In this document: positions 35,158-47,811 of the stretch, in pieces
How the letters are laid out: the number at the start of each line of letters is the position of its first letter
Position numbering within the stretch: position 1 is the first letter of the stretch
Source: Adenanthera pavonina
Taxonomy: Eukaryota; Streptophyta; Magnoliopsida; Fabales; Fabaceae
DNA: 64,000 bases
Direction of reading: 5' to 3'
Assembly (NCBI GenBank): GCA_026686845.1
Contig: JAIVEN010000007.1
Coordinates: 34,221,001-34,285,000, forward strand
Translations under genes and position numbers: made by a program
Notes under the pieces: generated by a model
Databases searched by the model: none
Told to the model about the DNA's origin: nothing
What the model saw: only the letters and a program-made list of their open reading frames with translations

Positions 35158-36162
35158 CTCTGGTGATGATGTGTGGGAGCCGGAGCATGGATGAGGTTGG
35201 CGAGACGAGAGAAAGGTAGAGCGGGAGATTCTTCTGGAGGTAAATCACATGTTGCGAAAGAAGAGGATGGAGGATGTTGTGTTGAGAGCGAATGGTCATG
35301 TGATGTGTACGAGTAGGAGGAATTGATGAAGGGGAAGAAGACGATGAGGCAACGTGGTTGTCGATGTAGTGGGTAAGGAGGCGGAGACAGAAGATGTGAT
35401 GGGTGATGTAGGAATGGATAGGTGGGTCGGGTGGGTACAAGAGATGAACATAAAGGGATCCAAATCCGACGAAATTTTTTTTACCAAAGAATAAAAACAA
35501 TGGAATTTTTTTCCTTCCCTATTTTTGCTAAAAACATCCAACCAAGTTTGTACATATAATAGAGGTGAAGTTGAATGTAAAATATTAATAATTTATGTTG
35601 AATTTCATAATTTTTTTTTACTAGATTAAACTTCATGATCTTTGGAAACTCAAATTTCAAAGGATCTGTTTTTTTTTAACCAACTAAATGATGGTTAATT
35701 GAAGAAAATTAGAGTAATGAAAAGTGATTGGCACAAGTAAAAAAAAAAAGAAGAGTACTGAAAAGTGAAGCATCACTGTTGAGTTGACATAATTAACACA
35801 CGTGATATTTGTGAATTTTTATTTAAGGATATATGTGAAATTGAAAAATAATAGTAGAGTATTAAATTAAAAGGGACATATATAATAATGTTTTATTTTT
35901 TTATCTCATTTAATTTTTTAAATTAAATTTTAATTTGAATTAAATTTATTTAAATTATAGTTATACATTACCATATTGAATTTGTTATCTATTTTATTAT
36001 CGTTTAATGTTTTGTACTCTTCTTAAGACAATCTTAATTTGAATGGAGAAAGATAATTATAAATTAAACTATAATTAACATAATTAATATAAATATAATA
36101 AGTATCCATATATATATATTCTAAAGATAAGATTTTCACATAATAATTCACAATAAGATAGA

Positions 36163-36227
<65 letters not shown>

Positions 36228-36899
36228 GTTGTATATTTTGAGGTGGGTTAGGTAATTGTATATTTTTTCTTTTCTTAATTTTATTTTAAAAATTAAATAT
36301 ATTTTTAAATTCCATTTCTACAGGCCATTTTTTTAAATCATAAAACTTATTTATAGTAATTCATATATCAACATTTTTATTTACATAATAAGCCACACCA
36401 ATTGCTACATGAATACCAATATTTAAAAAAAATATATCATAATCATTATTATCAATTGAGAATCTCAAATTAAAATTGGTATACCACACAAAAAACCAAA
36501 AAAAGACATGGGGAAAAACTTATCGAGGTAATATCCTTGTATATTATAACTTACATATATATATATATAACCTTACAATATATTTCAGATTAAAAAATAA
36601 ATAAAATGTGAAATTGCATATTAACCAATAGAAGTAACAAGCACAGAAAAATTAATAACTTGCAATATTTCTTAAATTAATAAATAGACTTCAACTATCT
36701 ATTAATCAATAGAAGGACCTATCATCAACAAATGGTCCCAAACAAGATTTAGGCTTCATTTGTTTCTTTTGCTTTATTTATGTGCAATTGTATATTGGGA
36801 CAACAAAATCATAATTGATGCAAATGAATAAACAAAAACAAAAACAATTCCATTTCAATTTTGAAATAGTGAAATAGGGTAACAAATAGGATCTTGCGC
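35153..36899. other. AT-rich non-coding with (TTA)n
   Basis: No exon recognised. Includes the (ATT)n microsatellite at 36173-36226. The segment leads into the Helitron-like terminus at 36921. Confidence 0.5.
36173..36226. repeat. (ATT)18 microsatellite
   Basis: Uninterrupted ATT trinucleotide run of about 18 units; likely length-polymorphic. Confidence 0.95.
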
Positions 36900-36922
36900 A
36901 TCGCATGGGGTTAAGCTCTAGT
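36896..36922 (+). mobile_element. Helitron-like 3' terminus
   Basis: A short hairpin (TGCG, loop CAT, CGCA) is followed by 'tggggttaagct', then CTAG at 36918-36921 and T, the layout of a Helitron 3' end. It is of a different subfamily from the terminus at 1035. Its 5' partner (TC start) was not identified, so the extent of the element is unknown. The dipeptidase fragment and the GC-rich segment lie upstream and could be its cargo. Confidence 0.5.
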
Positions 36923-37522
36923 TTATAATGATTGTAAAATTCAAATTGGACTGTTCATCCAAAAAAAATTGGACCAGTTAGTGAGCATGCAAGCCACTTT
37001 TTATATAGATATTAGATATATAAATAAAATTCTTATTTTCCCCTACGAGCTTACCTATCTCCATATTTTTTCTCCATTATATATAGTTTGATTTTTTATG
37101 GTTTTGATTCTAGATTTGGATTTTGTTTCAGTAAGATAAAAGAAATGAAGAAGAAGAAAAAAACAGAGAGAGAGAGAGAGAGAGAGATAGAGATTTGTAT
37201 TTGCTACTCCATTTATCAGCACTGTTTTACATATATATTAGAAATATAAACAAGATTATTATCTTCTCCTACGGCCTTACGTATCTCTATATTTTTTTCT
37301 CCATTAAAAAAAAATTAAATTTACTTTTCTCACATGTTGTTAGACTGGCAATATATGACCCGTTTGGTTTGCAGTTTTGTAAAATTAAATTAAGATAAAT
37401 GAAGTTTGTAAAAATGAAGTTATAATAAAAGTAAGTTTGTAAAAATGAAGTATGTTTGGATCTTCTTTTTGAAAAAGTAAGTTTAGTAAATTAATACATG
37501 TTTGGATGAAAAAAGTTAAAAG
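36923..37522. other. Non-coding with diverged duplicate and (GA)n
   Basis: Two copies of an 80-base block (about 37005-37082 and 37225-37306; shared 'cttaccta' and 'ttttctccatta' wording) lie either side of a (GA)n run at 37165-37189. From 37356 the wording 'gacccgtttggtttgcag' resembles a Harbinger-type terminus and may be the left end of the next element. Confidence 0.4.
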
Positions 37523-38200
37523 CATTTTTAGATGCATAATTACCAAAAAGGACATAAGTTATATAATACAATATTATATAACTAATTGAATAATGTATGC
37601 TTCATAATAATAATATAGTTAATTTTAATTACCAGAAATAAATATAAGTGAAAAAAATGAATTTCCCGAATAACTAAAAGGTGTAATATAATAAATATAT
37701 TACATTAATAAAAAATTAATAACACTAATATTCATAATTTAATAAACCATATTTAGATGTATAATTACCAAAAAGGACATAAGTTATATAATACAATATT
37801 ATATAACTAATTGAATAATGTATGCTTTATAATAATAATATAGTTAATTTTAATTACCAGAAATAAATATAAGTGAAAAAAATCTAATTTCCCAAATAAC
37901 TAAAGAGTGTAACATAATAAATATACTACATTAATAAAAAATTAATAACACTAATATTCATAATTTAATAAACCATATTTAGATGTATAATTACCAAAAA
38001 GGACATAAGTTATATAATACAATATTATATAACTAATTGAATAATGTATGCTTTATAATAATAATATAGTTAATTTTAATTACCAGAAATAAATATAAGT
38101 GAAAAAAATCTAATTTCCCGTATAACTAAAGGATGTAATATAATAAATATACTACATTAATTATAAATTGTTAACACTAATATTCATAATTTAATAAAAC
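37523..38200 (+). repeat. Three tandem copies of a 225-base unit
   Basis: Copies begin near 37523, 37748 and 37973, each exactly 225 bases apart, with 'ataattaccaaaaaggacat' near the start and 'ctaatattcataatttaata' near the end. The second and third are almost identical; the first is slightly diverged. A partial fourth start is at about 38198. The unit is very AT-rich and has no open frame. Confidence 0.93.
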
Positions 38201-38251
38201 ATATTTAAACAATCAGCGTGACTAGTTTTGTTGCAAGTACTATATTATTTG

Positions 38252-39109
38252 ACCTCTGAGCGAGTCACGAATGTTATCCATCGTTGTTGAAGAGGCTACA
38301 GTTGAAAGTATGCGTTGGATAGCCAGAATCTACCAAATAATATTTACTTAATGAACAATGAAAATATTGTCGTGTACTTGTGATGTCAATGAAGAAGAAG
38401 AAATAAGACTAAATATACAAGGGTACAAAAAACCAACCTCGAGGTGGATGTGAGAAATTTAGGCTGAGAGTTGTTAGAGCGTGACTGAATATATGAGTAT
38501 CATGTGCAGTGCCCTCCCATCCGGCCAAGACAAAAATAAAACACATGTCCCAATCACATACTGCTATCACATTTTGTGTTGCAATTCTCTTTCAATAAAT
38601 TTGATTTGGTCACGGGAAGGCACCACACACGAGATATGAGTATCATCAATAGCTCCTATAGCATCAATGAAAAATGGGTAACGATTTTGAATTTTTCTAT
38701 GAACCTCACGAAACCTTGGATTTCATGGCTTGATGTATTCTAGTGACAAGCGAATACACGCTTTCAACACTTTATGAAAATTCATACTCATTGTTTTCCC
38801 TGAATGTTGAAACCTTTCTTGAATGACCCTATTTCCCACTTCATGTCCAACAGTATATAAGAACATGGCAACCATTTTTTCAATGCTCATACATGCGGAT
38901 TCTCTCAACCCATAATTTCTCAATTTAAAGCAAAATTGATGAAATACTTGATTTTCCATTTTGAACATCTCATAACATTGAGCTGGATGACCATGCAAAA
39001 CGTCTTGGACCCACGAATGCCCTATTTGTTCATTAGTTCTACATGGCTCTTTACACAAATACATTACTGTATACTGGCCAATTAATGCAGCAACTTGTTC
39101 ATCCTCCAT
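38252..39109 (-). pseudogene. Second PIF/Harbinger transposase, truncated
   Basis: The frame 39109-38723 starts MEDEQVAALIGQYTVMYLCK and has the Harbinger N-terminal domain (CMSIEKMVAMFLYTVGHEVG, FQHSGKTMSMNFHKVLKACI). A stop interrupts at 38723, after which the same frame goes on (NPRFREVHRKIQNRYPFF, then AIGAIDDTHISCVV with the first catalytic Asp), followed by FVLAGWEGTAHDTHIFSHAL. After a short intron (donor near 38437) KYYLVDSGYPT carries the second Asp near 38335. The Glu-containing C-terminus is absent; the 225-base repeats lie just beyond. GAIDG is changed to GAIDD. Inactive. Partner ORF1 is upstream on the same strand. Confidence 0.85.
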
Positions 39110-39222
39110 TAAATCATCATGTAAAATAACTCATTAGCTTGCATCGTCCATGCTACAAACCTAGAAGTTTAAATATAATCATCATATTAATGATATCCTT
39201 CCATGGAAAAGAGTGATATGTA

Positions 39223-39725
39223 ATTACAATAGTCACTATATAGCAGTCATAACACAAAGTTCATTATATAAACTTTGTGGTAGCTACATAATTACAACAA
39301 GCAGTACATGATAGTATAATACAATAGTCACAACATAAAAGTTGTCCATAGAAACTTTCAAGGTACATAACTACAACAAGCAGTACATGATAGTATAATA
39401 CAATAGTCACAACATAAAAGTTATCCATAGAAACCTCCAAGGTACATAACTACAACAAGCAGTATATAATAGTATAATACAATAGTCACAACATAAAAGT
39501 TATCCATAAAAAACCTCTAAGGTACATAACTATAACAACCAGAACATGATAGTCATCTACAACAATCATAACATAAGCAACCATAGAAACATCCAAACTA
39601 CATAACTACAACAATCAATACATGATAGTCATCTACAACAGTCAGAACACAAAAGCTACCATAGAAACATCCAAGCTACATAAATATAACAAGCACTATA
39701 TGATAGTCATCCACAACAGTGACTA
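39223..39725. repeat. Six tandem copies of a 76-80-base unit
   Basis: Unit landmarks 'acataactacaacaagcag' occur near 39285, 39364, 39443, 39524, 39600 and 39677, so the period is 76-80 bases. Each copy also has 'acatgatagt' and 'cacaacataaaag' (or variants). The array fills the gap between the Myb/SANT and transposase pseudogenes of the second Harbinger element. Confidence 0.9.
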
Positions 39726-39734
39726 CATCATAGA

Positions 39735-40808
39735 ATATGTCTCATAAACTTTATATCTTAGCCAACAAAGCAATGCTTCCTCATCATCTCTCATTGCAAC
39801 ATGGGTTTCTCTGGCTCGATCAGATGATGACATCAGCTCAACACATCGAGGAAGCCAATTTTTATCATTTCTAATAGCTGGGATTCTTTTAATTTCAGCA
39901 GTGACTTTTGCAATTGATGTGCTGGGGGGTGCAAGAATATTTGTGTGCTTCTCGGAGGCACTTGCAATCCTACTAACTGCAGAAGCTATCTCCTATGTGG
40001 GTGTACCTTTCTTCTTCTGCTTACCACGATAACATCCATCCCTATTCCTCTTGCCTAAAATTTGGTTAGTGCTATAAGAACTAGTTAAATTGATGTTTTG
40101 CATGTCTAAACTAAGTCCCCCACTTTCTCTGGCACCCCCTTTACCAAGGATTTCATCACTATCACCTGATCCTTCCTCAATATCGACACCATCCACGGTT
40201 GGACGGTAAACATCATCCTCTTCTTCCATGGCAATTGGTATAATACCTGAATTAGGTGAACATGCATGTATGCCAGATGCTGCAGAATCCTTGAACAATG
40301 CTATCAACTCCTTGGAAAAAGGAAGCCCACTATATCGATATCTCTTATATAATGGATTTTCCTGCATGCATGCAAACAATGAAGTTAAATTAATATACAT
40401 AAAATATATATATATATATATAGAAAATGTCATTACAATAATATTTCATACCAAACCTTTCTTTGCCCACCAATCATCTGGAGTAGTAAAAGTATTGTAC
40501 TTTGGACTCCATCCTAAACCTGTTTCATTAACAAATAACTTGTACCAAGCAGACCACTCTTTTTTAAGGTTATCCTATTTGTTTCTAAATTGCATCTTGG
40601 TCAAATTTCTTCCTGTTTTTTCATTGAAAGTGGCCATAACTTCTTTCCACCCATTCTTTGATAGGTTACCTCCACTGCGTTCATCCTTACCAAATTGTTC
40701 TAAGCATAAGTTGATGAACAGCTCAGATGAATAATGATCCCATGTAATCTTTTTCTTTTCTCCGTTGCTCATAGTTATAAATTTGATCTTATCATCAAAA
40801 TAATGCAT
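39735..40808 (-). pseudogene. Second Harbinger ORF1, Myb/SANT-like protein
   Basis: Exon 1 runs from 40808 (MHYFDDKIKFITMSNGEKKK) to about 40459 and holds the Myb/SANT-like domain (WDHYSSELFINLCLEQFG, GWKEVMATFNEKTGRNLTK, then WSAWYKLFVNETGLGWSP). TAG replaces the expected Trp codon in FRNK-stop-DNLKKEW. A GTATG donor and TGCATGCAG acceptor frame an intron of about 95 bases. Exon 2 (from about 40363) reads ENPLYKRYRYSGLPFSKELI and an acidic linker, then a TAG near 39993, after which the same frame continues (EIASAVSRIASASEKHTNIL) to a stop near 39735. Only two stops separate it from an intact protein, so decay is recent. Confidence 0.85.
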
Positions 40809-43440
40809 TCACTAAGTTCACATGTGGGGTTATTGTCTCTAACAGTAACTTACTTCAATATAGTTAAAGTTAAAAAACATGCTTTGATGATACAGATTAA
40901 AATCAATACAGATTAAAATAATACCTAATTAAAAATCATGCTTAGATTATACTAACTATGCAGGTTTCATTAAAAGTTTAAGGATCAATACAAATTAAAA
41001 TAATTAGATTAAGAAACTCCAAAATGGAAGAGATAAGAAATAAATACAAGTCTATAGGTGAATTAGCTTGATGACATATACCTAGAGAACATAGCATATG
41101 CATATAAACAAAGCAGTCAAACTCCATCTTACAAATTTAACCAGTTTTATACACATAGAAAAGGAAGAAATTGAAATTTCTGGAACTCAACTTATGCATA
41201 TACTACGGCACATGCTTATTATAACAATACATACAAACAACCCAAGATATACATAGACTCAGCACATGCTTATAGAAATGTTGAAAATAATATCAAAGAA
41301 ATCCTACTTGAACAAGTCAATAAGAACCATAAATTACCTTTCAGGCCTCTCACTAAATGGATATAGAAAAGTCACTAGCAGTAGCATCAATCAATTTATT
41401 TTCTTGGTGATGGGTTCTGCCAAAATCTAATTTTTATTCTCCATATAATAAATGATTTTCATTCATTCGAAAGGGAAACAAGCTTCACCAAGCAGCAAGT
41501 GGAAATTATGGTATATGTACCTAATGTGCTTGCTCTTGCTCATAAAAGAGGCTTGCAGATACGAGCATGTTCAACACTTTAAATGTCCAAAGACAATGAG
41601 AAAAAAAAATACTTAATCTAATCATGTGATAGAAATTCATGAGACATAAATAAAGAAGCTTGTAATCATCCATCACAATTCTACCGCATAATATATGAAA
41701 AAATCTACATGCATCCTCACATCTACTTAGTAATCATGGCAGAAACTTCTGAAATTGTGAGATTTTTTTGAGAGTTAGCTGCTACATTATATTACCCAAT
41801 AGTATTGGAACCATCTAAAAAACTATAGCGTTGACTAATATTTATGACGTTTGCCAAATAATGTCAACTATAACTTCTAACCAAGAAACATGATAAGATT
41901 CTATAATCATCCTCTCAGGGCTTTCAAATGCCTAATCACTGTCACCCGTGACAATGATGACCCACCGCAAAATTACTTAACAAGCGTAGAAGTTTGAGAG
42001 AAATTAACCTTATAAAGGGAGGAAAAAAAGAGAGAAATTTATCTAGAAAAAGAAAGCCAATAAATAATCCTTGAAATTTTAATTTTCAACAGATCAGAAA
42101 AATTAAACATTGACCTATGACATCAAAATCATGAGCCAATCCAAGAATCCTCGCCATTTATACCTACATGCAATTAAACAGAAACAAATCCAAAAAAATA
42201 TGAATGAAAAGAAAGGATGACAAGTGCAAAAGTAAAACCTTTCGCAATTTTAGAAGCTTACTCACAGAAAATGGAAAACACAATAGCAAATTATGCCAAT
42301 CAAACTCCTATAATGGAGGAGGGTCAATATAACTAATCAATTAATACATTCATTAGCCTCATGAGACTTACTTTAATTTCTTCAAACATGTTTGAGATTG
42401 AGATGCAAAAATTAAAGTTTGCATACTACAAAATAGTTGTACCAGCACAGACAATTACTTGTAGTTACAATGTCTGTAGCAGAAACCATTTCACCACCTC
42501 TTTCCCAAAGGTCATGTAGTCTTACAATATTTTTGCATATGATAACCGCTACACTCATTCACAAAAATAAGAGATCAGAAGTTCATGTAGCAGAAACCGC
42601 ACATAAGACTCGGAAACCTCAAAAGACAAATCAAAATTTGACACTAGAATATTCAATTCACCCAATGAAAAATCAGAATCAGTACTAGGCTAGAGAGACT
42701 CATAGAGACTTTGCTGGCAGCAAAGTATGTTCGTGGGTCCGTGGGTTTTGGGTGTCACACTTAGAGGCTTTAGGAAATCAACGGCTGTAGCTTCAAGCAC
42801 AGATCTAAAAATACATAGAAACAGAGCTACCATGAAGCCAGACTCACGGATCAAGCAACCCAATCACATATATGAAAAGATAAGAATAAGAACTCACTGG
42901 AATCATTGTCTCACGAGTCGATGATGGAAGTTTCGAAAGCTGCCTATGATGTCGTCCAAGGAATAGAGGAGACAGCCTGAGAATGAGAACAGCAAACAAG
43001 ATGCCATCGCCAATCACAAGGAACACAATAGACACGCTGATGAAGGAAGGGAGGAAGTTGGCGGTTTGAATGAGGGAGGCACCAATGGATTGTGAGGCCG
43101 GGTTTTCAGAGCTTCTTGGTGCAGGAGTACATGGACGAGAGAAGAAAAAGAAAAAGTAGAGAAAATAGTGTGTTATACGCTGGATAAAGAAAAAAGAAAG
43201 AAAATAATGGTACAACGGTCATATGTACCATTATTTTTTAATTAAAAAATACATGTTAATCTTAACGCTAGTTTTCTAAAAGAAAAAGGTGCTCACAGGG
43301 TGTGTTAAGCAAACCAAAGTTTTTGGCCCGTTACATTTCTTAAAAAGCTATGTTTGTGACTGTCAAACACAGACCTCTCAAAACGTCCAGTTAAAAAGTA
43401 TGGTTCAATTTGTAAAAAGATGAACCAAACACATACATAG
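40809..43440. other. Mostly non-coding 5' side of second Harbinger
   Basis: AT-rich and without recognised exons up to 42690. A GC-richer block at 42700-43140 includes a 123-codon minus-strand frame (43215-42844) with a hydrophobic segment, possibly a 5' untranslated exon of the element. The end near 43440 ('aaaaagatgaaccaaacaca') is loosely the inverse of 'gtttggtttgcag' at about 37363, hinting at terminal inverted repeats of a 6 kb element, but the match is weak. Confidence 0.3.
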
Positions 43441-45009
43441 TTTTTCTGTTTTCACTTTTGAATGAAATGAAAATTTGAATTTAAGGAAACTCAACGAAAA
43501 AAAATAAGAGTAGAGCAACGAACACTGGAGCTAGCTTGATCTTTCGTGACATTAGCATTCTAACTAAGAAATTTTAGCAAGTCCGAATTGAGATGATGCC
43601 GAATAACTGGAGATCTCGGTGGAACAAGATAGATCTAGTATATTTTTAAATACTATAAAATTATTTTATTTTTATTTTTTAATAAAAATTTGAATTGCAT
43701 TTTTTGCTATAGTTACAAAATTATATTGTTTATTTATTTTAAACTTTGATTGGATGATTTTTATGTTTTAAATGTTAGATTGCATTATTATTTTATGAGA
43801 ATAGATAATTCTAGAGCATAAAATAATATGCCGTAAAAATACAATAAAATTCAATCATCTCTTACCTTTTTAGATTGGATATTAGCACAGAAATTAAAAA
43901 AAGCCTTTTTAAGAGAAGGAAGAAGTTGCATATAACGTTGCATAAGAAATTTTAAAGTTACATTTATTACACTGACTACTTCCATTTATTATATCATAAA
44001 TAATACAAAAACAAATATTGACAGTGTAAAACTAATTATTTTAATTACCACAATCATAAATAATATCTTACAATCACATATAAACTTATTATTTTGATCT
44101 GACCTCACATGTAAACTATTTTTTTTTTGTCTGTAAGTGTTCAACTAATGATTGTATGTGTTAACATTATAAATATGCGAGGGAGCTCATATACTATGTT
44201 ACTTTCATTTAACACAGAGTTAGAGACTTCAATAACTCTTATACATTTAGTCAAAATTATGGAAGATATATATTCTAACTACAATATAATTCTATTTTGA
44301 TTGTCTATGTTAACATTATAAATATGTTGTGTAAAACTTGCTCTAAACGTCTATCTCTTTGTTTTTGAACTATTACTTTTGAGATTCAATATTAATTTTT
44401 GAAGGTTATAGAAGCCTAAGTTTTATATATTTTTACTTTTTATGTAAAAAATAAAAAAAATCTTCCCACTATTTTTACAGTATTATAAACTATATACAAA
44501 TATAATAATATCTGTATATAATAATATTTTTATAGGCATAATAAAATTACAGTAGAAAATTTATAGATATAATAATATCTATAAATTACAGTATAAAATA
44601 ATTATTTTTATGCTTGTATTGCTCAATTGGGGGAAAGAAATTTCTGCGCATTTGTACAGGTAAATAGCTCCCACTAGCACAAGTTAAAAACATATTTAGT
44701 GCACTAACTAAAATAGAAAAATATAGGAACTAACATAAAAAGCATTAAAGTGAGTTTTCTCCATCTCATCTTTTTTCCTCCTCTCTCCCTAACATATTTA
44801 TTTTTGATGATGTATTAAATAATTCATAACTGGACAGATTTCTAATTTTAATCTATAAATATATTTGTACGTATTCAGATCTTTATTTAATTTCCATAAA
44901 TTTTGAAGCCACATTTATTATAGTGTAAAACATACAGAGATATCATAATACAGGAACTATATGTAGATACAATAATATTTACAAATTACAACATAAAATA
45001 ATTAGTTTA
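43441..45009. other. AT-rich non-coding, no feature seen
   Basis: No exon, RNA gene or element end recognised. A short phrase recurs near 44160 and 44305 ('ttaacattataaatatg'). Confidence 0.45.
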
Positions 45010-46925
45010 AAAACCGAACTAGCTATTGAACCCATCAAAGTAGCAGTTCAAGGTTCAATGGTAAGATTAAGGTCAGACCGATTATGAATAAATTAATATA
45101 TCTAAATAATATGAATGAAAAATATAAAAGATATTTATCAATAATAATAAAATTAATATTCAAACTAAGATAAAAATAATAGTTTAGTATAATAATTAAC
45201 CAACATTCACCATAAATAATTAAATATCATATGTTTACAAATCATATGTTTACAAATTTTATATTTTTCTAAATTAACAAAAACCTGGAAGAAGAAAATA
45301 AAATAAAGAAAGAAAAAATTTATATTATCATGTAATGAAAATAGAAATAAAAAAAGAGGATAAGATATACAAATCACATTATTTGTTAACATTTCGGTTG
45401 AGATTATGTAATTAACATGCTTTTATATAATTTGATTAATTTCTATGAAAATAGGTAATACAAACTATAATTGTTCTTATGTTTAAGGTAATTAGAAAAA
45501 GTTTAATTTAATATATATATATATATATAAAATATTGCACAACAATAACTATCTGTAGCTTAGATGGTGGGGGGCGCAAGACTTATCAAGGGTTGTTTAA
45601 TTTAATATATGTATATATAGGCGTGGGTTGACTTGATTGTGCATGAATTTTCTATTGGTTAATTTGAAAACCGCTCATTCCTTGATCAAGTTTGACCGGT
45701 TTTTATATTTTTATTGCTCAATTTCATGGAAAAAAAAATTCTAAAAAATAAAAACCCCAAAAATTCCAATCCAACCCCGTTTTTGACCAAGTTTGACTGG
45801 TTCTCATCTTGTCTTCATCGTGAGTCCAGCTGCCCAGACTTCCTCCGTCGTCTCTTCCCTCTAGCTTCCGCGAGCTCTGTCTTCCCTTCCAGCCTTCCCT
45901 TCACAAGCTCCGTCTTCCTTTCCTCTACGAGGATGTGGGCTTTGTGACTTCCCTTCCTTGTCACAAATTCACAACCCCTTACTTTGCCTGGTAAATCTCC
46001 TAATTCTGTTTTTTTAGCGTATTTGTTAGTTGAATATTTGGTCTAAGGGTTTGAAGTTTCGAAATTTCCTTGAGTTGTTAAATCATGTCTGTGTTAAGGA
46101 TGCTTTTGTGGATGAAATATGGGGCCTATTACACCCACAGATTGCCTATCTTCTTAACATGCTAATTAAGGATGCTTTTTTTTGGAAGAATTATGGTATC
46201 CTCATAGAACAAAGACGTCATGGGTCGTTGAATGAATGGTCAATTATTGAATTTTTGTGTGTTTGATATCGGTAAGACAAACAAATTTGTTTTTAATCTT
46301 GTAAGGTTATCTTTTAATGGAGCAAGAAACAAATAGTTGTAGATATTATTTAAACTTGGGTTCATACTTTATTTTCTCATAAGCTATATTGGTTCAAAAG
46401 GTTCAGTTGCTATGTTGGTGTTGTTTTTCTGCACTTCTGCTGGTGGTAAAGTGCAGCTCTTATCAAATTATTTATCTCGTCACACATGTGATTTAAATAT
46501 GAGAAAACTAGTGTCAGCAAAATAATAATTGATTTGTTAAGCACTACTTTTATGTTTTGGCATTCGAAGTGAATCGTGTTTCTCTGATCATGTCACAGAA
46601 TGTCGAGTAAATTTTGCATTCCTTAAATTAATTTTGTATTGCAGAAAATGTTTGCTTTGAATACATTTTCAATAATTTGATATATATTATTATTATATAA
46701 GGTCTTACTAACTTATTATGAAATTAGATTATTTAAGTTTATTTTTAAGTTATTTAATAATTTAATATTTTTATTTTTTATACATATATTATTATATATA
46801 TCATAATATTTTTTATGTAATTATTATGTTACCTGTTGAAATAAAAGTCTAACCGATTGTATCATAACAAATGAAATCTAATGGTATTTCCGGTTTGATG
46901 CGGCTGGTGCAGTTTTTAAAATATT
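45010..46925. mobile_element. Possible non-autonomous element with inverted ends
   Basis: The left end 'tttaaaaaccgaactagcta' (about 45016) and the reverse complement of the right end 'tttaaaaactgcaccagccg' (near 46920) look alike over about 30 bases, followed by 'gaaccc' and 'caaacc'. The inner part has a GC-richer stretch (45790-45960) and two unrecognised frames (45714-45947, 46030-46266). No target duplication is evident. It may be a Mutator- or hAT-like non-autonomous element. Confidence 0.35.
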
Positions 46926-47811
46926 GATTCTATAGAGAAAACCAGAATCTCCAGAATATTCTACAACTTATTTTTCATTTATTTTTAAAAGAAGGGGTCA
47001 AGGAACAGGGGCTACATTCTTCAACTTGTTGTTTGTTAAACCAAATGGCCAGCTGTCTTCACCGTTTTTATTGTTAATCTTATCTTCATCTTAACATGCT
47101 AATTATGATCCTAATTACTATCTACTCACTGTTTCTTGCTCGTCAGAACTTTTCATTGTCTCTGAAGGGTCTCTGACTCTAACATCCACTCCCTGTTTTG
47201 AGGCCTTTAGTTCTATCGGGTCCAAGATACTGCATCATCTTGATGGATGCAAATTCAGTGAGCGATCAAAGTGAAGCAGCACCGGCACACCGTTTGAGAA
47301 GAGCCAAGGCAACAGCAACGAAGTCAGATTACCCAGTGATAGATCGGGACCCAAGTTTTACTAATGTCATCGGTAATTTCAGCATTCTCGATTAACTTGG
47401 CCTCGTCACCATTACCGGTGTTTCTGCCACCGTTGGCTGCCTTTCTGGTATCTATCTTTTCTCTCTCTTTCTCTGTATTATTCGTTTCATGTTTGAAGAT
47501 AATGTGTAAGATTGGATCGTAATTACTTTGCTTGAATCCCTAAACCCATTGTAGAAGTGTCTGTTTCCTTCCAATTGAATCGGATTGGACTTGGAATTCA
47601 TGTGGTGCTTATTTTATCCACCCGAAATGGAAATCTTTATGACTTGGAACCGAATACAGTCTGTGTGGTAAAAAATCAAGTCAATGTCACAATTTGGTAA
47701 GGGACTGTACAATAACAAGTGGAGCATTATGATGAATAGGGAGCTGATAACTGGTCCTTGAAATTGTCCATCTAATGATTACTTGATTGAATTCAGCTTT
47801 ATGTTGACATT

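Noticed and set aside
35108..35541. Minus-strand protein of 130 codons
   Set aside because: Ser/Leu repeats arise from the (GA)n microsatellite and a biased region.
39223..39725. Regularly spaced repeats considered as CRISPR
   Set aside because: The units are head-to-tail tandem repeats with no unique spacers, in a plant transposon.
42844..43215. Membrane protein gene on the minus strand
   Set aside because: Only one short hydrophobic stretch, no recognised family, and an N-terminus made of Phe/Tyr-rich low complexity.
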